Assembly (NCBI GenBank): GCA_964036195.1
Contig: OZ038452.1
Span: 23,757,785 to 23,821,784, forward strand
DNA: 64,000 nt
Direction of reading: 5' to 3'
DNA from: Sphaerolaimus hirsutus
Taxonomy: Eukaryota; Nematoda; Chromadorea; Monhysterida; Sphaerolaimidae
In this document: positions 32,288-44,000 of the stretch, one piece after another
Layout of the letters: each line of letters begins with the position of its first letter
Numbering within the stretch: the stretch's first letter is position 1
Translations under genes and position numbers: made by a program
Notes under the pieces: generated by a model
Database searches by the model: none
Told to the model about the DNA's origin: nothing
What the model saw: only the letters and a program-made list of their open reading frames with translations

Positions 32288-35200
32288 TCATAACTTTCCC
32301 CTTGGAACGTGTTTAGCCATTTTCATTTGTGTCTCCGTCCGCTGTCTGAGTACCCGCCTGAGTATCTTTCCCGACGGCAATTTGGGTATTTTATCGATAA
32401 ATTCGATACCACCCTCGAGGCGTTTGTAATGCGCCACACGTTCTGCGGAATAATTTTCTGTTTGGAGACTTTTGTTACGTTTTTTACACGTAATGTACGT
32501 GTCATTTCCTTGTTGTAAATTGAATGTGTGTCCTGAAACAGTCCCAATTTTCAGGATCAGTATTGGGGTTTTGGGATCATAATCGGGACCGCAAAATCCC
32601 GAAAATTATCAAAAGTCGGGATCGAGATCCCGTTTGAACCAAATACAAGCCCCCAGCCGATGAAAAAACCCATGTACGTAGAGTTACACTTCACATACTC
32701 ACACACAATATTTATAAGCAAACTATACGCTAATAGGGCAGCAAAAGAAGAAATGTAAAAACGGAAGTAACTTTCTTTCCAACCTATTCAACACTTCAAA
32801 CGTTTCTTACCTTCAACAAAGTGCACGATTTCTGCGGCTAATTTACGCTTCTCATCGTTACACACAGCAGGGCTCGCCGGTACGATATAGGCTCGCGGTA
32901 CCTGCGTGCAGAAATATGTTACCGTATTACCTCGAAATACCCCCATGGGGGTTTATTATATCGCCAGCAAAATTTGAGAGGGGTTAAGTAGAGGGGGGGC
33001 TTATTCTAGGGGGTTGGGTATTTTTTCGTCAGAAATTTTCGTAAGGATCGTAGTAAATAGTAGGCATGTTCGTACCCAAAACGGATAATAAATGTGTTTA
33101 AACACAATATATTTGGACATAAAAACGTAGATAACTACACAAACTAGTCTAGGTGTAGCTGAAATGCAAATTAGCAGTAATAAACACATCTTGTACATTG
33201 CATACATGATGTAAATCCTTCCGGAGGGGGTATTTCGAAGGGGTTCATTATTTTCCCAGCCCATTTTGAGGGAGGGGAGTTCATTCGAGCGGGGATAATT
33301 CAAGGGGGATAATTCGAGGTAATACGGTAATATAAAAGGTGTACGAACAGATTGTGACTATGGATGTGTATCTTAATTTAGTTAACAGACGGCATCCTTG
33401 GCACAGAATGTCACCCTGTGGTGATGATTTCTGTGCTAAATCATCCCAGAGCCGAAACAATGCTTTTGCATTTTTGATTGGTTGTTCCGAAGATAAATAA
33501 CTTTAAAAAATTTGTGCAAAATTTGCAATCGGCACTCGGCAGTTGAAAATGGAAGTTTATGCGAATATATTTTTATCAATTTCGACTTAAATCATTTTTG
33601 GCAGTGGTGGAGGCGAAATCGGGGGCAGTCCTGTAAAATATCAAATGTTATACAAAGTGCCATAAGTCATGTAAAATGCCCTGCAAAATGGCAACCGAGT
33701 TTACATGACTTAAGACACTTTGCATGACATTTGACATTTTACAGGGTTTGGGACTGGCACCTGGACGCATCAACGCACCTGGCCCTTGCTCGCGCTGGGC
33801 ACCGGCACGACTGCAGCGTCAGCCACATGTTCATTGGCCAGCAGCAAATCCTCAATTTCCGCCGGAGCCACCTGAAAATTGCCAAATTTATTTTTTTTAA
33901 TACACACATCCGTTTTATAGACGAGTAGAAATTACAGTTAAATAAATTTTGACTCACCTGAAACCCGGACACTTTGATGAGTTCTTTGACTCGATCGACA
34001 ATGTAGAAATTGCTGTCCGTGTCGTAGTAGCCCATGTCACCTGTGCATCAGGGGGGGGGGAATCTTCTAAATTTGCTGCCTAAAGGGGATTGTTAGGCGG
34101 TGTTTACAGTGAAAAATTAGCGATGACAACATTTTTTTAAAGTTTATCATATTTCAAGGAAAAACTTCCGTATTTGTGAGAAAAAGCAGGGAAGTATGCT
34201 TGAGTGTATATACACATGCCTAGTTTCAGATAATTTGTACTTGTTGGCTATACCTACATTATAAGCATATTTCAAAATTATTGATGCCGCAGCTCAGTCG
34301 CAGCCAACCCAATACTGAGCCCAGTGTCAAAAAGAATCCTCTGTTTTACACGCAGGAAAAAGTGCAAAAAGACCAGTGTGCAGCCAATTGTTCTCATCAA
34401 TGGTAGCCCTAGTTTCTGCTTCATTTCTATGGTATCCGAGCATAATGGCCGGAGATGTGCACCATAATTCACCAATTTCATTGGGACCCAACCATGCACC
34501 GGTTTTGGTGTCCACCACCTAAAAATGTGAGCTTGAAATGTTTTGAGTTTTGCGTTTTGTGATTGAAAAATCGCTTATATATTGACGCTACACAAATCAA
34601 TTGCAAGTGAAAGCGATTTCAACACGTTTCGTTTTTGGTCTCACTGAGTAACTAGTGAGTTGACCAGCAGTCAACTAGTTCGCGTAACCACATTCGAAGC
34701 AAGCTCACAATGGCTTTGTAATTAGGCAACATTGGGCCCACGGAGGCAATTTTCAAATTCGCACCATTGCCAACCGGCGTCTGCATGTGGCTGATACCCA
34801 ATTCGCTCATACCGTAAGCTGCGAAAAAATGCGAGTGTTCAGTTCGTGAATGCTTGAATAAGCTCTAGAATAAGCGATTTGCTAAATATCTTTCAAAACC
34901 CCCCGAAGGTTCAAAATCTAGGATCACTAAGTAAATATGACCACCTTGTGGCCCAGCCGCACGGAATGAGCACCGGGTGTGAACATTAATACCGGCACAG
35001 GGCTGTAACTTGATAAAAAACATCATACAATGTTAATTGATGGTGTTTGTAAGATAACCCTCGAATAACACCCCAGTCAAGATAATGCCATTGTCAAATT
35101 GTCAAACTCCCCAGCGACTCATTCGAGAATATACTGTATATTTTTTGACGGTAATAAGCTACAAAGCGACAGCCAAACATCGAAAAGAGCCAACCTTGTA

Positions 35201-38200
35201 CAGTGTATTTGATAACTGGAAATCGCCTCTTCAAGTCCATAGTAATCTCTTCGCCAACTGGCGCGGCGCCAACACAAATTTCCTTGACGCAGCCGAGGTC
35301 GAAATTATCCATTTTCGGGTCTTTTGCCATCATAACCATAATTGGTGGCACCAAGTACAGCATGGGTGCCTGTGAATTGACGGGGATTTTGAGATACTTA
35401 GGCTACCGTATTTCATACAATAGAAGGGCGTCTCCAATGGAAAACAGTCTCAATAGAGGGCTCCAATAAAAAGTTGACGAAGATATAGAAGGGCGCCCTT
35501 CTATTAGAAGAAATACGGTAATTGTGCTGACAGGAGAAACACGGTTTTTAAAGCCACATGTCAGCCGCATAAATAACGCAACGAAAAAAGTAACGATTTC
35601 TGGATTAAAATCCACTTTTTCGATGGGGATTCTTAATTTTCCGTACGGTAACCGACATATGGTCGTCTATCAACCACTCAATGAGGTAAATATACTGGAC
35701 GGACAAAACACTATAAATACAAGGAATGATACCATATTTTGATGGAAATGACCACGCGAAAGACATTTATTCAGATGTCATATGGTACATTTCACTGTAG
35801 GGTGTGTCGTCAGTACACTGTATTTATACGACCGCGCAATATCTCGCACCTTGTACTTCTCAACGGCGCCAAAGAACTTGTCCAACGTGAATCTGGGCAG
35901 CGACACGATGGTACAGCCGTCGTTGAGCTGCTTGAAGAACACGATGAAGCCGTACATGTGGAAAATGGGCAGGAACATGACCGAGTGCTCGCCGAGCCGC
36001 GGCTGCAGGTACCAGCTGGGACTGCACGGCAATGTGGGGAAATGTAGATGGAAAATTGTATTTATTTGCACCGTTTTGTTTAAAAGGATTTCGCTCCCTG
36101 GTGATTTTGCGTGGGCAGATAACCCTTGGGCAAATAAAACACCCCTGGACAACCGCACTCAGTGGACAATTGTGTGCGTGCAGTGGGCAGCAAACACCCC
36201 TGGACAATTGCGGCCCAAACGCCACTGTGGCACAGTGGTTGCCGTGTGGCACCAATGCCACTGCTGCAGGTTGCACATCACTTGTGACCAAGTGACAGGG
36301 TAGCAACTCATGCATTGGCGTCACCTGGCAAGCACTGTGCTGCAGCAGCGTGTGTGCCACAGTTGTCCAGGAGTGTTTGTTGCCCATGCCCACAGCTACT
36401 GGGTATTTTGCATATGCTCAATGGACATATATCACCCACAAACACCCATTGCAGTGGCATCCTGCATGCATGCACATAAATTTGTGCCTTCCATGTCCGG
36501 GGTATACAAATGTCCATTGAGCATGCATAAATGTGCAGGGAGTACAAATGTCCAGGAAGGGTAGCGTGATCCAGAGCTAATTCACAGCTCCACAGCCTGC
36601 TGGGTCACTATAGCTCACCTCAGCTGTGCAAACTGTGCAGCGATCATGTAGTGTGATACAAGCACTCCCTTCGGCAGACCGGTGGTGCCACTTGAGTATG
36701 GCATGTACACGGCATCTGCACGTGTCTCCACATGCACTATGGGGAGTGCTGCAACAATGGAAGCATTGTATTATATAACAACAAGGCTTAACCAGGTTTC
36801 AGACCTGACCACTGGCAAGATGAGGATCCCTTGTTGTGTAGTGACAGATAATTGATAATTCTTTTTGGTGGGGGAATACACAAAAACCAGAATTTTCACT
36901 TTCAATCAAATTCCAGTTTCCAGATACTTATAAACAAATACATCACTTAAAACACATTTGAAGGAAGGACTGAATTTTAAATTGGAATTACAGCTCTAAT
37001 TGAAGACAGAACAATGATCCATGTAAAAGATATATTAAATGCAGCATTCCAAGGCATGCTGTGAAGTAGTAATGGGTGATAATGGCACTGACAAAGCAGC
37101 TGTAGACATCCAACACCCCTGGCCACCTAATCCCTCGACACCCAACCCCTCGGACACTTGCATGTGCACAATTGGCATAAAACACCCCTGGACATCTGAG
37201 CACTGAGCATCTGCTATGGCACGTGTCAGCCCACTTGCAGATTATGCCACATTTGTTCAGCACATGCAAATCTGATGCCAGTGGTGCTGTAACATTGCCA
37301 GTGCAGCTTTTCATATGGGGTGCACTGTGGTAACTACAGAAAACTATACAATGGCAACACCTGTAGTGCTGGTTTGGCAGGCACATGTGAATGCTTGGCT
37401 GTCTGTTGGTGTTTGGTTACAACTGCGCACATGCAAATGGTCAGGGGTGCTTGATGTCCACGGAATAGGATTTGTAGATTTGGACCCCCGCGGGGGTTCA
37501 TATAGATCGTAAATCGCTCCTCCGGAGGGATAGATAGCTGAAAAAAATTTTTTTTTTTGGTGGGGGGGTTCGCGGGGGTTCAATATATAGGCTTCTCCGA
37601 GGCATAGAAGGAAGAAAATGGGGAAAAAATCGCTAAAAGTAGGAGAAAAACAGCACAAAATAGGTATACAAGTACATATAGTACAAAAAAAGCCGAAAAT
37701 AGGCAATGCGGAACATGAATTAGAATTTTGAAGGTGAAGAACTATAAAAGTACGAAAATTAGCGATTTTGAGCGAAAATTGGGGCAAAATTTCTTTAAAT
37801 CGCTTCAGATAGGTAGATAGCTAGCCGATTTGGGGGGGGGGGGTGGTAGGGGATAGTAGCCCAAAACTGTGCCTCCAGGATAGTTAGATAGCTGGCGGAG
37901 CTCCCCCCCCCAACCCGCCCCTACTAAACTCCTGGTCCACGGGTTATTCACTGATGTCCCCAGCTGCTAGATTTTTTACAGCAACCTAAGCATAGATAAC
38001 ATTGTTTCATCTGGGAAGCTTTGCATGTTCGCTCCCATACAAAACCCCTGTTTGTAATCTGTGATTGCAACACAAAATGTAAGCTTACAGCCAAACGCAT
38101 CTGGATTGGCGTATAGGACCGAGAACGGCTTCACTGCCACTTTGCTCTTTTTGCACCGACGTAGCTTCGAATCAGATTTCGCATCCACGACAAAAATACA

Positions 38201-39490
38201 CTGAAAATGTTAATTACGTTTATTTTTGAATACCGTATTATCTCGAAATACCCCCATGAAGGTCTATTATTTCGCCAGCAAAATTTTAGGGGGGGGGGTA
38301 ATTCGAGGGGGGTTATTGTTTTGTCAGAAATTTTCGTGAAATTCATACGTAAAAACGGTAATAAACGTGAGAAAATACGTTATTTTGGGGCTATAGACGT
38401 ACATCTGTACACATGAGCATATCAGTGTAGCTGCAATGCAAATTAGCAGCAATAAATACATCATGTACATTGCATACATGATGTACATCATTCCGGAGGG
38501 GATTATTACGAGGGGGGTTATTATTTCCCCAGCCCATTTTGAGGGGGGTGGGGTTTATTCGAGGGGGCGGTTAATTCAAACGGCGATAATTCGAGGTAAT
38601 ACGGTAGTCTACAATTCAAACTTTTCATTATAACAGTCAAATGACCTGCACTCTGTGTTGATCACCCAGTTGTTCAAGTGCGGAATCCAAAGTGGAAAGT
38701 GCGTCATTTGTGCACACCACAAACTTGGCACCGGTGCCCCCATGCGACAGGCCCAAATAGTGAGTCAATTCATCTGAGAGCAAGGTAAACCAATTCAGAA
38801 TTACACCAAAATTTGGAAGCTTGCCACGTGTTAGCATAGCCGAAAACGCACACTGCCCGAAGGCGGGGTTGAGTCCGGAGCAGAGGGCGCCCCTGGTCGC
38901 GGCGGCGGTGACGGCGAACACGAACTGGGCGCAGTTGGGCAGCAGCAGCGCCAGCCCGTCGCCTGTGGAGCACTGCTCGAATTAGACCCCCGCCCGGAGA
39001 CACGAACGCACGCAACGGACCTTTGCGCAGCCCCGCCCTGTGCCAGCCCACGGCCACCGACCTGCACCTGGCGCCCAGCTCCCCGTAGCTGTACGACGCG
39101 CCCGAGAACAAGTCGATCTAGAAGATTTTGAAAGTAAAAAAGAAATTTTGGACATTTTGCAACCTAAAAACAGAACCGGAACCGAACTTTGGAACCGGAA
39201 CTAAAAATCTTGAGGAACAGAGACCGATATCCGGGCTGACATTTTAGGAACCGAGAACCGGAACCGAAGATTTTGAAATTCCGAACCCTACCACTGGTGA
39301 ACAGCATTTTACCAAAAATATACGCTTGCCGTATCGGTGCAAAAAATACAGTAAACAAACAAGAACTTACAAAAGCAACTCGATTCGAATGTCGATCGCA
39401 TGCGTCGAACAGGAATTCATACATTGGCTGGTCTTTTATATAAACGTCGGGGAACGGAGAGTGGACAATTTTTGACGAGTGTCCGGACAT
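32288..39490 (-). CDS. Acyl-CoA synthetase, 4-coumarate-CoA-ligase/luciferase-like, paralogue A
   Basis: Complete gene of 14 exons, 573 residues: 39490-39371 (ATG), 39117-39021, 38962-38852, 38773-38646, 38200-38089, 36748-36619, 36021-35850, 35369-35195, 34818-34709, 34518-34374, 34040-33958, 33871-33779, 32901-32811, 32442-32288 (TGA). All phases agree. The enzyme activates a carboxylic acid as the acyl-adenylate and transfers it to CoA. It starts [20 protein letters not shown]. It carries the P-loop [12 protein letters not shown], the adenylate motif AYGMSE (the usual Thr of YGMTE is Ser), GDMGYYD, the hinge-region [16 protein letters not shown] and the catalytic-Lys motif [10 protein letters not shown]. 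The C-terminus is HVPRGKL, only weakly like a peroxisomal PTS1. Substrate cannot be predicted. Two introns here (34519-34708, 33872-33957) are absent from paralogue B. Exons 2-3 are identical to B. Confidence 0.93.
32921..33328. mobile_element. ACCGTATT-ended MITE in synthetase A
   Basis: ACCGTATTACCTCGAAATACC and AATTCGAGGTAATACGGT termini; close relative of the copy at 38232, including the shared inner GTAATAAACACATC-type stretch. Confidence 0.82.
33621..33763. mobile_element. Introner-family element in synthetase A, intron 12
   Basis: GGGGGCAGTCCTGTAAAAT at left, ACAGGGTTTGGGACTGGCAC at right. It lies about 15 bases inside the intron from its donor (GTGCGT at 33778), next to a second potential donor CCAG|GTGCCAG formed by the element end. 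Confidence 0.75.
35405..35519. mobile_element. Short ACCGTATT-ended MITE
   Basis: ACCGTATTTCATACAATAGAAG and CTATTAGAAGAAATACGGT termini, about 115 bases. Confidence 0.8.
36100..37470. repeat. Dispersed ACACCCCTGGACA repeats in synthetase A introns
   Basis: Repeats of ACACCCCTGGACAAC/CATCT and TGTCCAGG occur on both strands from about 36130 to 36560 and 37100 to 37460, on either side of exon 6 (36619-36748). They generate several long but meaningless open frames. Confidence 0.65.
37466..37945. repeat. Dispersed repeat with TCGCTCCTCCGGAGGGATAG motif
   Basis: Poly-G/poly-C runs, AAATCGCTCC, GGATAGATAGCTG and GGCATAGAAGGAAG motifs. The same sequence type is at 46856-48716 and, in part, at about 9880-10000. 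Confidence 0.65.
38232..38605. mobile_element. ACCGTATT-ended MITE in synthetase A
   Basis: ACCGTATTATCTCGAAATACC and AATTCGAGGTAATACGGT termini; near the acceptor of exon 4 of paralogue A. Confidence 0.82.
38854..39120. repeat. 267-bp block identical to 45722-45988 (copy in synthetase A)
   Basis: Covers exon 3, a 58-base intron and exon 2 of paralogue A. By eye it is identical, base for base, to the block in paralogue B, including the intron. It is GC-rich (long GGCGGC and CGCCC runs) in an AT-rich gene. It starts at the exon 3 donor and ends at the exon 2 acceptor. Confidence 0.9.
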
Positions 39491-40222
39491 TTTTGGACAG
39501 TGTTAGAAATGTGGATTAGCAGAAATTGGGTTATCAATTAAAACTGTGTTGGGAGAAGGAGAAGAACATGACGATAAATAAATGGTGGATTTATGGTGGA
39601 AATTTAAGGTAGAAATAGAGCGAACGTGATTACATACATCCTGGTGTTACTCACTGTTATCAGTGGGGGACGCCTATCACACATTAAAAAAATTTGCTGG
39701 CATGTATTGCACTTGCGCCAGCCTACATCTTAAAACTGCACATGAATTTTGCTCCACCGCGCGTGTCGTTTTCTCTATAAATATAAACTTGTGATTTTTA
39801 CGAACTTTTTGAGGCCCACCATGCACTTGAAAATTGGAATTGTGGGTCGAGCATACGCACAGAAGGCTAAAATTATGTGCTTTCTCTGTCAAATGTAAGA
39901 AATCGTAGAAATTTAACTGTCGTTATTTAGTTCACACACAAAAAAGACGAGCCTGACGGAACGCTCGTGATTTTTGGGGTTAGCGCGCGCGGGCATTTAC
40001 ACAAAAGTGGGCGGAGCTTATGCTGACCGCCGCATGCAAAGCAAAATATCTGCGCGCACACTAGTTGACACATCTTTATCAACTGGTGTGTGTCAACTCA
40101 GATTTGGGCATCACGTGTCGCAGAGCGATCTCCACATGTACATGCGGCAATGTTGAAGAATAAATGTTACGGCAAGTGTATTGGAGATCGCTCTGCGACA
40201 CGTGAAACCACAATGTGTATGG

Positions 40223-40724
40223 CATAGTTGTTAAAACGTATTCACTTTTACTCGATAAATACGTATACTCGAGTACAGAGTAAATACGTTTAAATTTTCC
40301 CCTGAAAAAAGTTTCAGTACTCGCTTTTACGTATACTTTTTGAAAGTACGCGAGTATAGAAAACGTATTTCAAACCGTCTTTTATATCGATTTTTGAAGG
40401 CATAGAAGGAAAAAATGTAAGAATATGCTGAAAATATGGGGAAAATAGTCGAAAAAAATATATAAGCCCATATCTAGCCAAAATTTGCTTAAAATATGCA
40501 AAAGGTGTGAAAATTAGTGATTTTGAGTAAAAATAGGCGGCGACATTTTTCAAAAATACTCACGTTTACGTTTTCCGGGGGGAAAAGTACGTTTACTCTA
40601 GTTTACTCATGAGTAAAAGTAAAAAAATTTACGTAACGTTTTCTGTACTCAAGGAGTGAGTAAAAAATAAATACTTTACGTTTACGTATACTTTGAAAAA
40701 CGTTCGGTACTTTTAACAACTCTG
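40223..40724. mobile_element. hAT-like MITE between the two synthetase genes
   Basis: CATAGTTGTTAAAACG to TTTTAACAACTCTG with flanks GTGTATGG and GTGTGTGG (seven of eight). About 500 bases, core of GAAAACGTA/TACGTTTT motifs. Confidence 0.85.
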
Positions 40725-41091
40725 GTGTGTGGGCCATCTATAGTGAGAAATAGCACGTAAAAGGCTTTTGGCGGAAAATTTGCTGTGGCAGTAAGGTAGA
40801 AAAAGCTGCCAGAAAAATTAACAACAAAACGGTAAGATGGTTGCATTTTTGCGAACCTGGACCGAAAGCAGTGGGGGAGTTGGACGGAATACAAACGAGA
40901 TTTTATAAAATTTTCAAACTTCTACGATAAGAAAGAATGCGGACAATGGAATGCCAAATGATGTTCTGTACACATAGAAAATTTGAAATATGTGCATACC
41001 TAAATCTATAAAATTCGGGGCAATGGGAAATCACAAAAAAAACGGCAAAATTACCGGCACACAGCTCAAAATGAACACAAATTGAATCTCA

Positions 41092-44000
41092 TCAATCCTG
41101 ATTTGCAATTTCACTCTGAGCCTGCTCTCTAAGTATCCGTCTGAGTATTTTGCCCGACGGAAGTTTGGGTATTTCATCCACAAACTGTATACCCCCATCC
41201 AGACGCTTGTAGTGCGCGGCGCGGTCTGCACAGAAAAAAATCAAGTAAAATTACATTTCACCCGAAAAATTGTAACACATAATTGTATTATTATTCACCT
41301 TCAACAAATTTCGCAATATCTACGCCGAGCTGACGTTTTTCATCTTCACGAACGTTTCTCTGTTTCAGCACGATGTAGGCGCGCGGAACCTGCGAAACCA
41401 CCGATTATAATCTGAATAAACAGATTGAAAAATTGTGAATGGTGAGATTGGTTAGTCCATAAATCTTGTCGAGCTGGGGGCAGTCCCAGACCCTGTAAAA
41501 TGTCAAATGTCATGCAAAGTGTCGAAAGTCATGTAAAATGCCCGGTAAGATGGCAAACGTACGTTTGCATACGGGCATTTTACAGGTCCTGGGACTGGCA
41601 CCTGCCAGACGCACTGTACCAAACTGGCACCAAACGATACTATAACTAATGCGGATGTACTTTACCAGTAAGGAAAAATCCACATAGAATCGGTAAAAAT
41701 GGGCTTACTACCAATATCCCCTCCATGGACATCTTTTTCCCTGGATAGAAATAGTCCGCGAGAACTATTTCCGTCGACTGTGGGTAAATAGTCCTCGATA
41801 GAAAGGCCTATATCCCCCCATTGTATAAGTAAAAATGCGGGTTTGCCACCATCAAAACAATGAATAGGACATTGAACAATGAATAGTACATATAGGCGTT
41901 ACGCACACTAGTTCACGGTGAGACTTTGGAAACTGATAAATCAGCTCTGAAGAAGATTCAGTTCACCGGAATGAGAAGTCCGTCAACTACAGCTGGCGGA
42001 ACTTGAAAATAATCTATTGTGGTTAACTCAAACAAATTCAAGACATATTTCAGCCGTAAACTTGTGTTTCCACAACGGGTGTATCAAGTTTCCCAATTTC
42101 GCGTGAACCCTGCAAACCTGTCCTTTGTCAACGTGCTCCACTGGCACTACGGCTGCATCGGAAACGCTTTTGTGGCTCAATAATAAATCTTCTAATTCCG
42201 CGGGAGCCACTTGAAAGCCGGACACTTTGATGAGCTCTTTTAGTCGTTCGACGATGAAAAAATTGCCATTTGTATCGTAATATGCCATGTCGCCTGAGCG
42301 AGTAACGTTTTTTAACATGTCCCTGGCGCCAATTTTTTCCTGGCGCAGTAACATGGCGCCAACAGCGTTCTTTGCGCTATCAGCCTTTTATGTGGGGCCG
42401 TGTCATTTCATCTTATGGTGCGACTAGTGACTGAAAAGCGCCATGGAGCTGGCGCTTGTCGCAAAAGGAAGAAGCGCCACGGCGCTTATGGCGTTTGGCA
42501 CTATTTTGCTATGGCGCTTGGCGCCAAAAATCTGGCGTATCTTCCATCACTAAGCGCGTTAGAACCCTCGCCGTTAATTTTTCTGGGGCTTTACTTTCAC
42601 TAGAATATGAGCAGACAATGAAAACTGCAGATACCTGTATGCAACCACCCATCATGATCGATCGTTTCCCATGTTTCCGTGGGTCTTTCATGGTAGCCCA
42701 ACATCAAAGAGGGTCCTCTGATCCACATTTCTCCAATTTCATTAGCACCCAGTGAATCTCCACTCTCCGTGGAGACAATTTTTGCGGAGAAATTTGGCGC
42801 CAAGGGACCGACGGAGCCAGGCGCCATGAATTTTGGGTCGTAAATGAGTGGAGTTTGGTAATGTGTCGGTAGACCGGTCTCGGTCATGCCATAGCCTGTA
42901 AAATGTGATGTGTGTAGATATTTAGGGATGGTCAGGGGGGTTTCAAAGGTTATTTTTAAACGTTGTTTTTCACAAACGTCAAACGCGATCAGAGAATTTG
43001 ACATTTTTACCAACGGTTCAACGAGAACTTGAATCTTTGTTGAAATATGTCAAATACAGCAGGGCACTTGACAGTTTGACACATGGAATTCCAAAGAACA
43101 GGACGACTACCTGAAGTGACAGAAATAAGCCACCAACCCTGCAAAACGTGTGCGATCCAGGGAAATTTATGTTTCACGTCTTTGATCAAGTTTTCGTACA
43201 CCGGGGCAGCGCCCGTAATTATCGACTTGATCGATCTGAGGTCGAAATTGTCCATCAGGGGACTTTTTGCCATCAAAACCAATATGGGCGGCACCAAATA
43301 GAGCACTGGCGGCTGAAAATTCCAACCCAGGCTACAAATTATTAACAAAGCCTACCGTATTTCCTCGAAATACCCCCAGCCCCAGGGTTGTTACCTATGC
43401 CAGAGTGCACATTTTGAGGGGGAATTCGAGGGGAGGTATTATTTCACAAAATTTTTGTGAACTCCCAGTACTTGATCGTTGTTTGTAAACGTAAGCAGAT
43501 GTATAAAAATACAACAAAAACCGACATGTATAAGCGTCTATAAACTTCTATAAGAAGGTATCAAGATGGTATAAGCCCTGTCCTAAAGGAACTCAGGCAC
43601 AAACTGCAGATTTTGTCAATTACATTCTCTTTACAATCAATTCGGGTGTGGGTATTTCGAGGGGGCTTATTTTTCATAAGATCGAGTTATTTCGAGGGTG
43701 AATATTTCGACGAAATACGGCAAACTAAAATTTTTTTCCCAGTTTTCAGGCAGCGTGTCGTCACAAATCCCTACGAACGCCCCTTCACCAACCTCGTATT
43801 TCTGCACGGCGCTGAAAAACTTGTCCGGTTCGAATCTCGGCTGCAAAACCACGGTGCACCCGTCGCAGAGCTGCTTGAACACGATCACGAAGGCGTACAT
43901 GTGGAACATGGGCAAAAACATGACCGAGTGTTCGCCCAGCTTCGGCTTTACATAATGCTCTAGGCTGCGTGTCGAGTTGGAGCGTACCTAATTGGTTATA

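Noticed and set aside
35782..37386. Open frames over 100 codons on both strands around synthetase A exons 5-7
   Set aside because: They are shadows of exon 7 or of the CACCCCTGGACA repeats, with low-complexity Cys/His/Thr composition.
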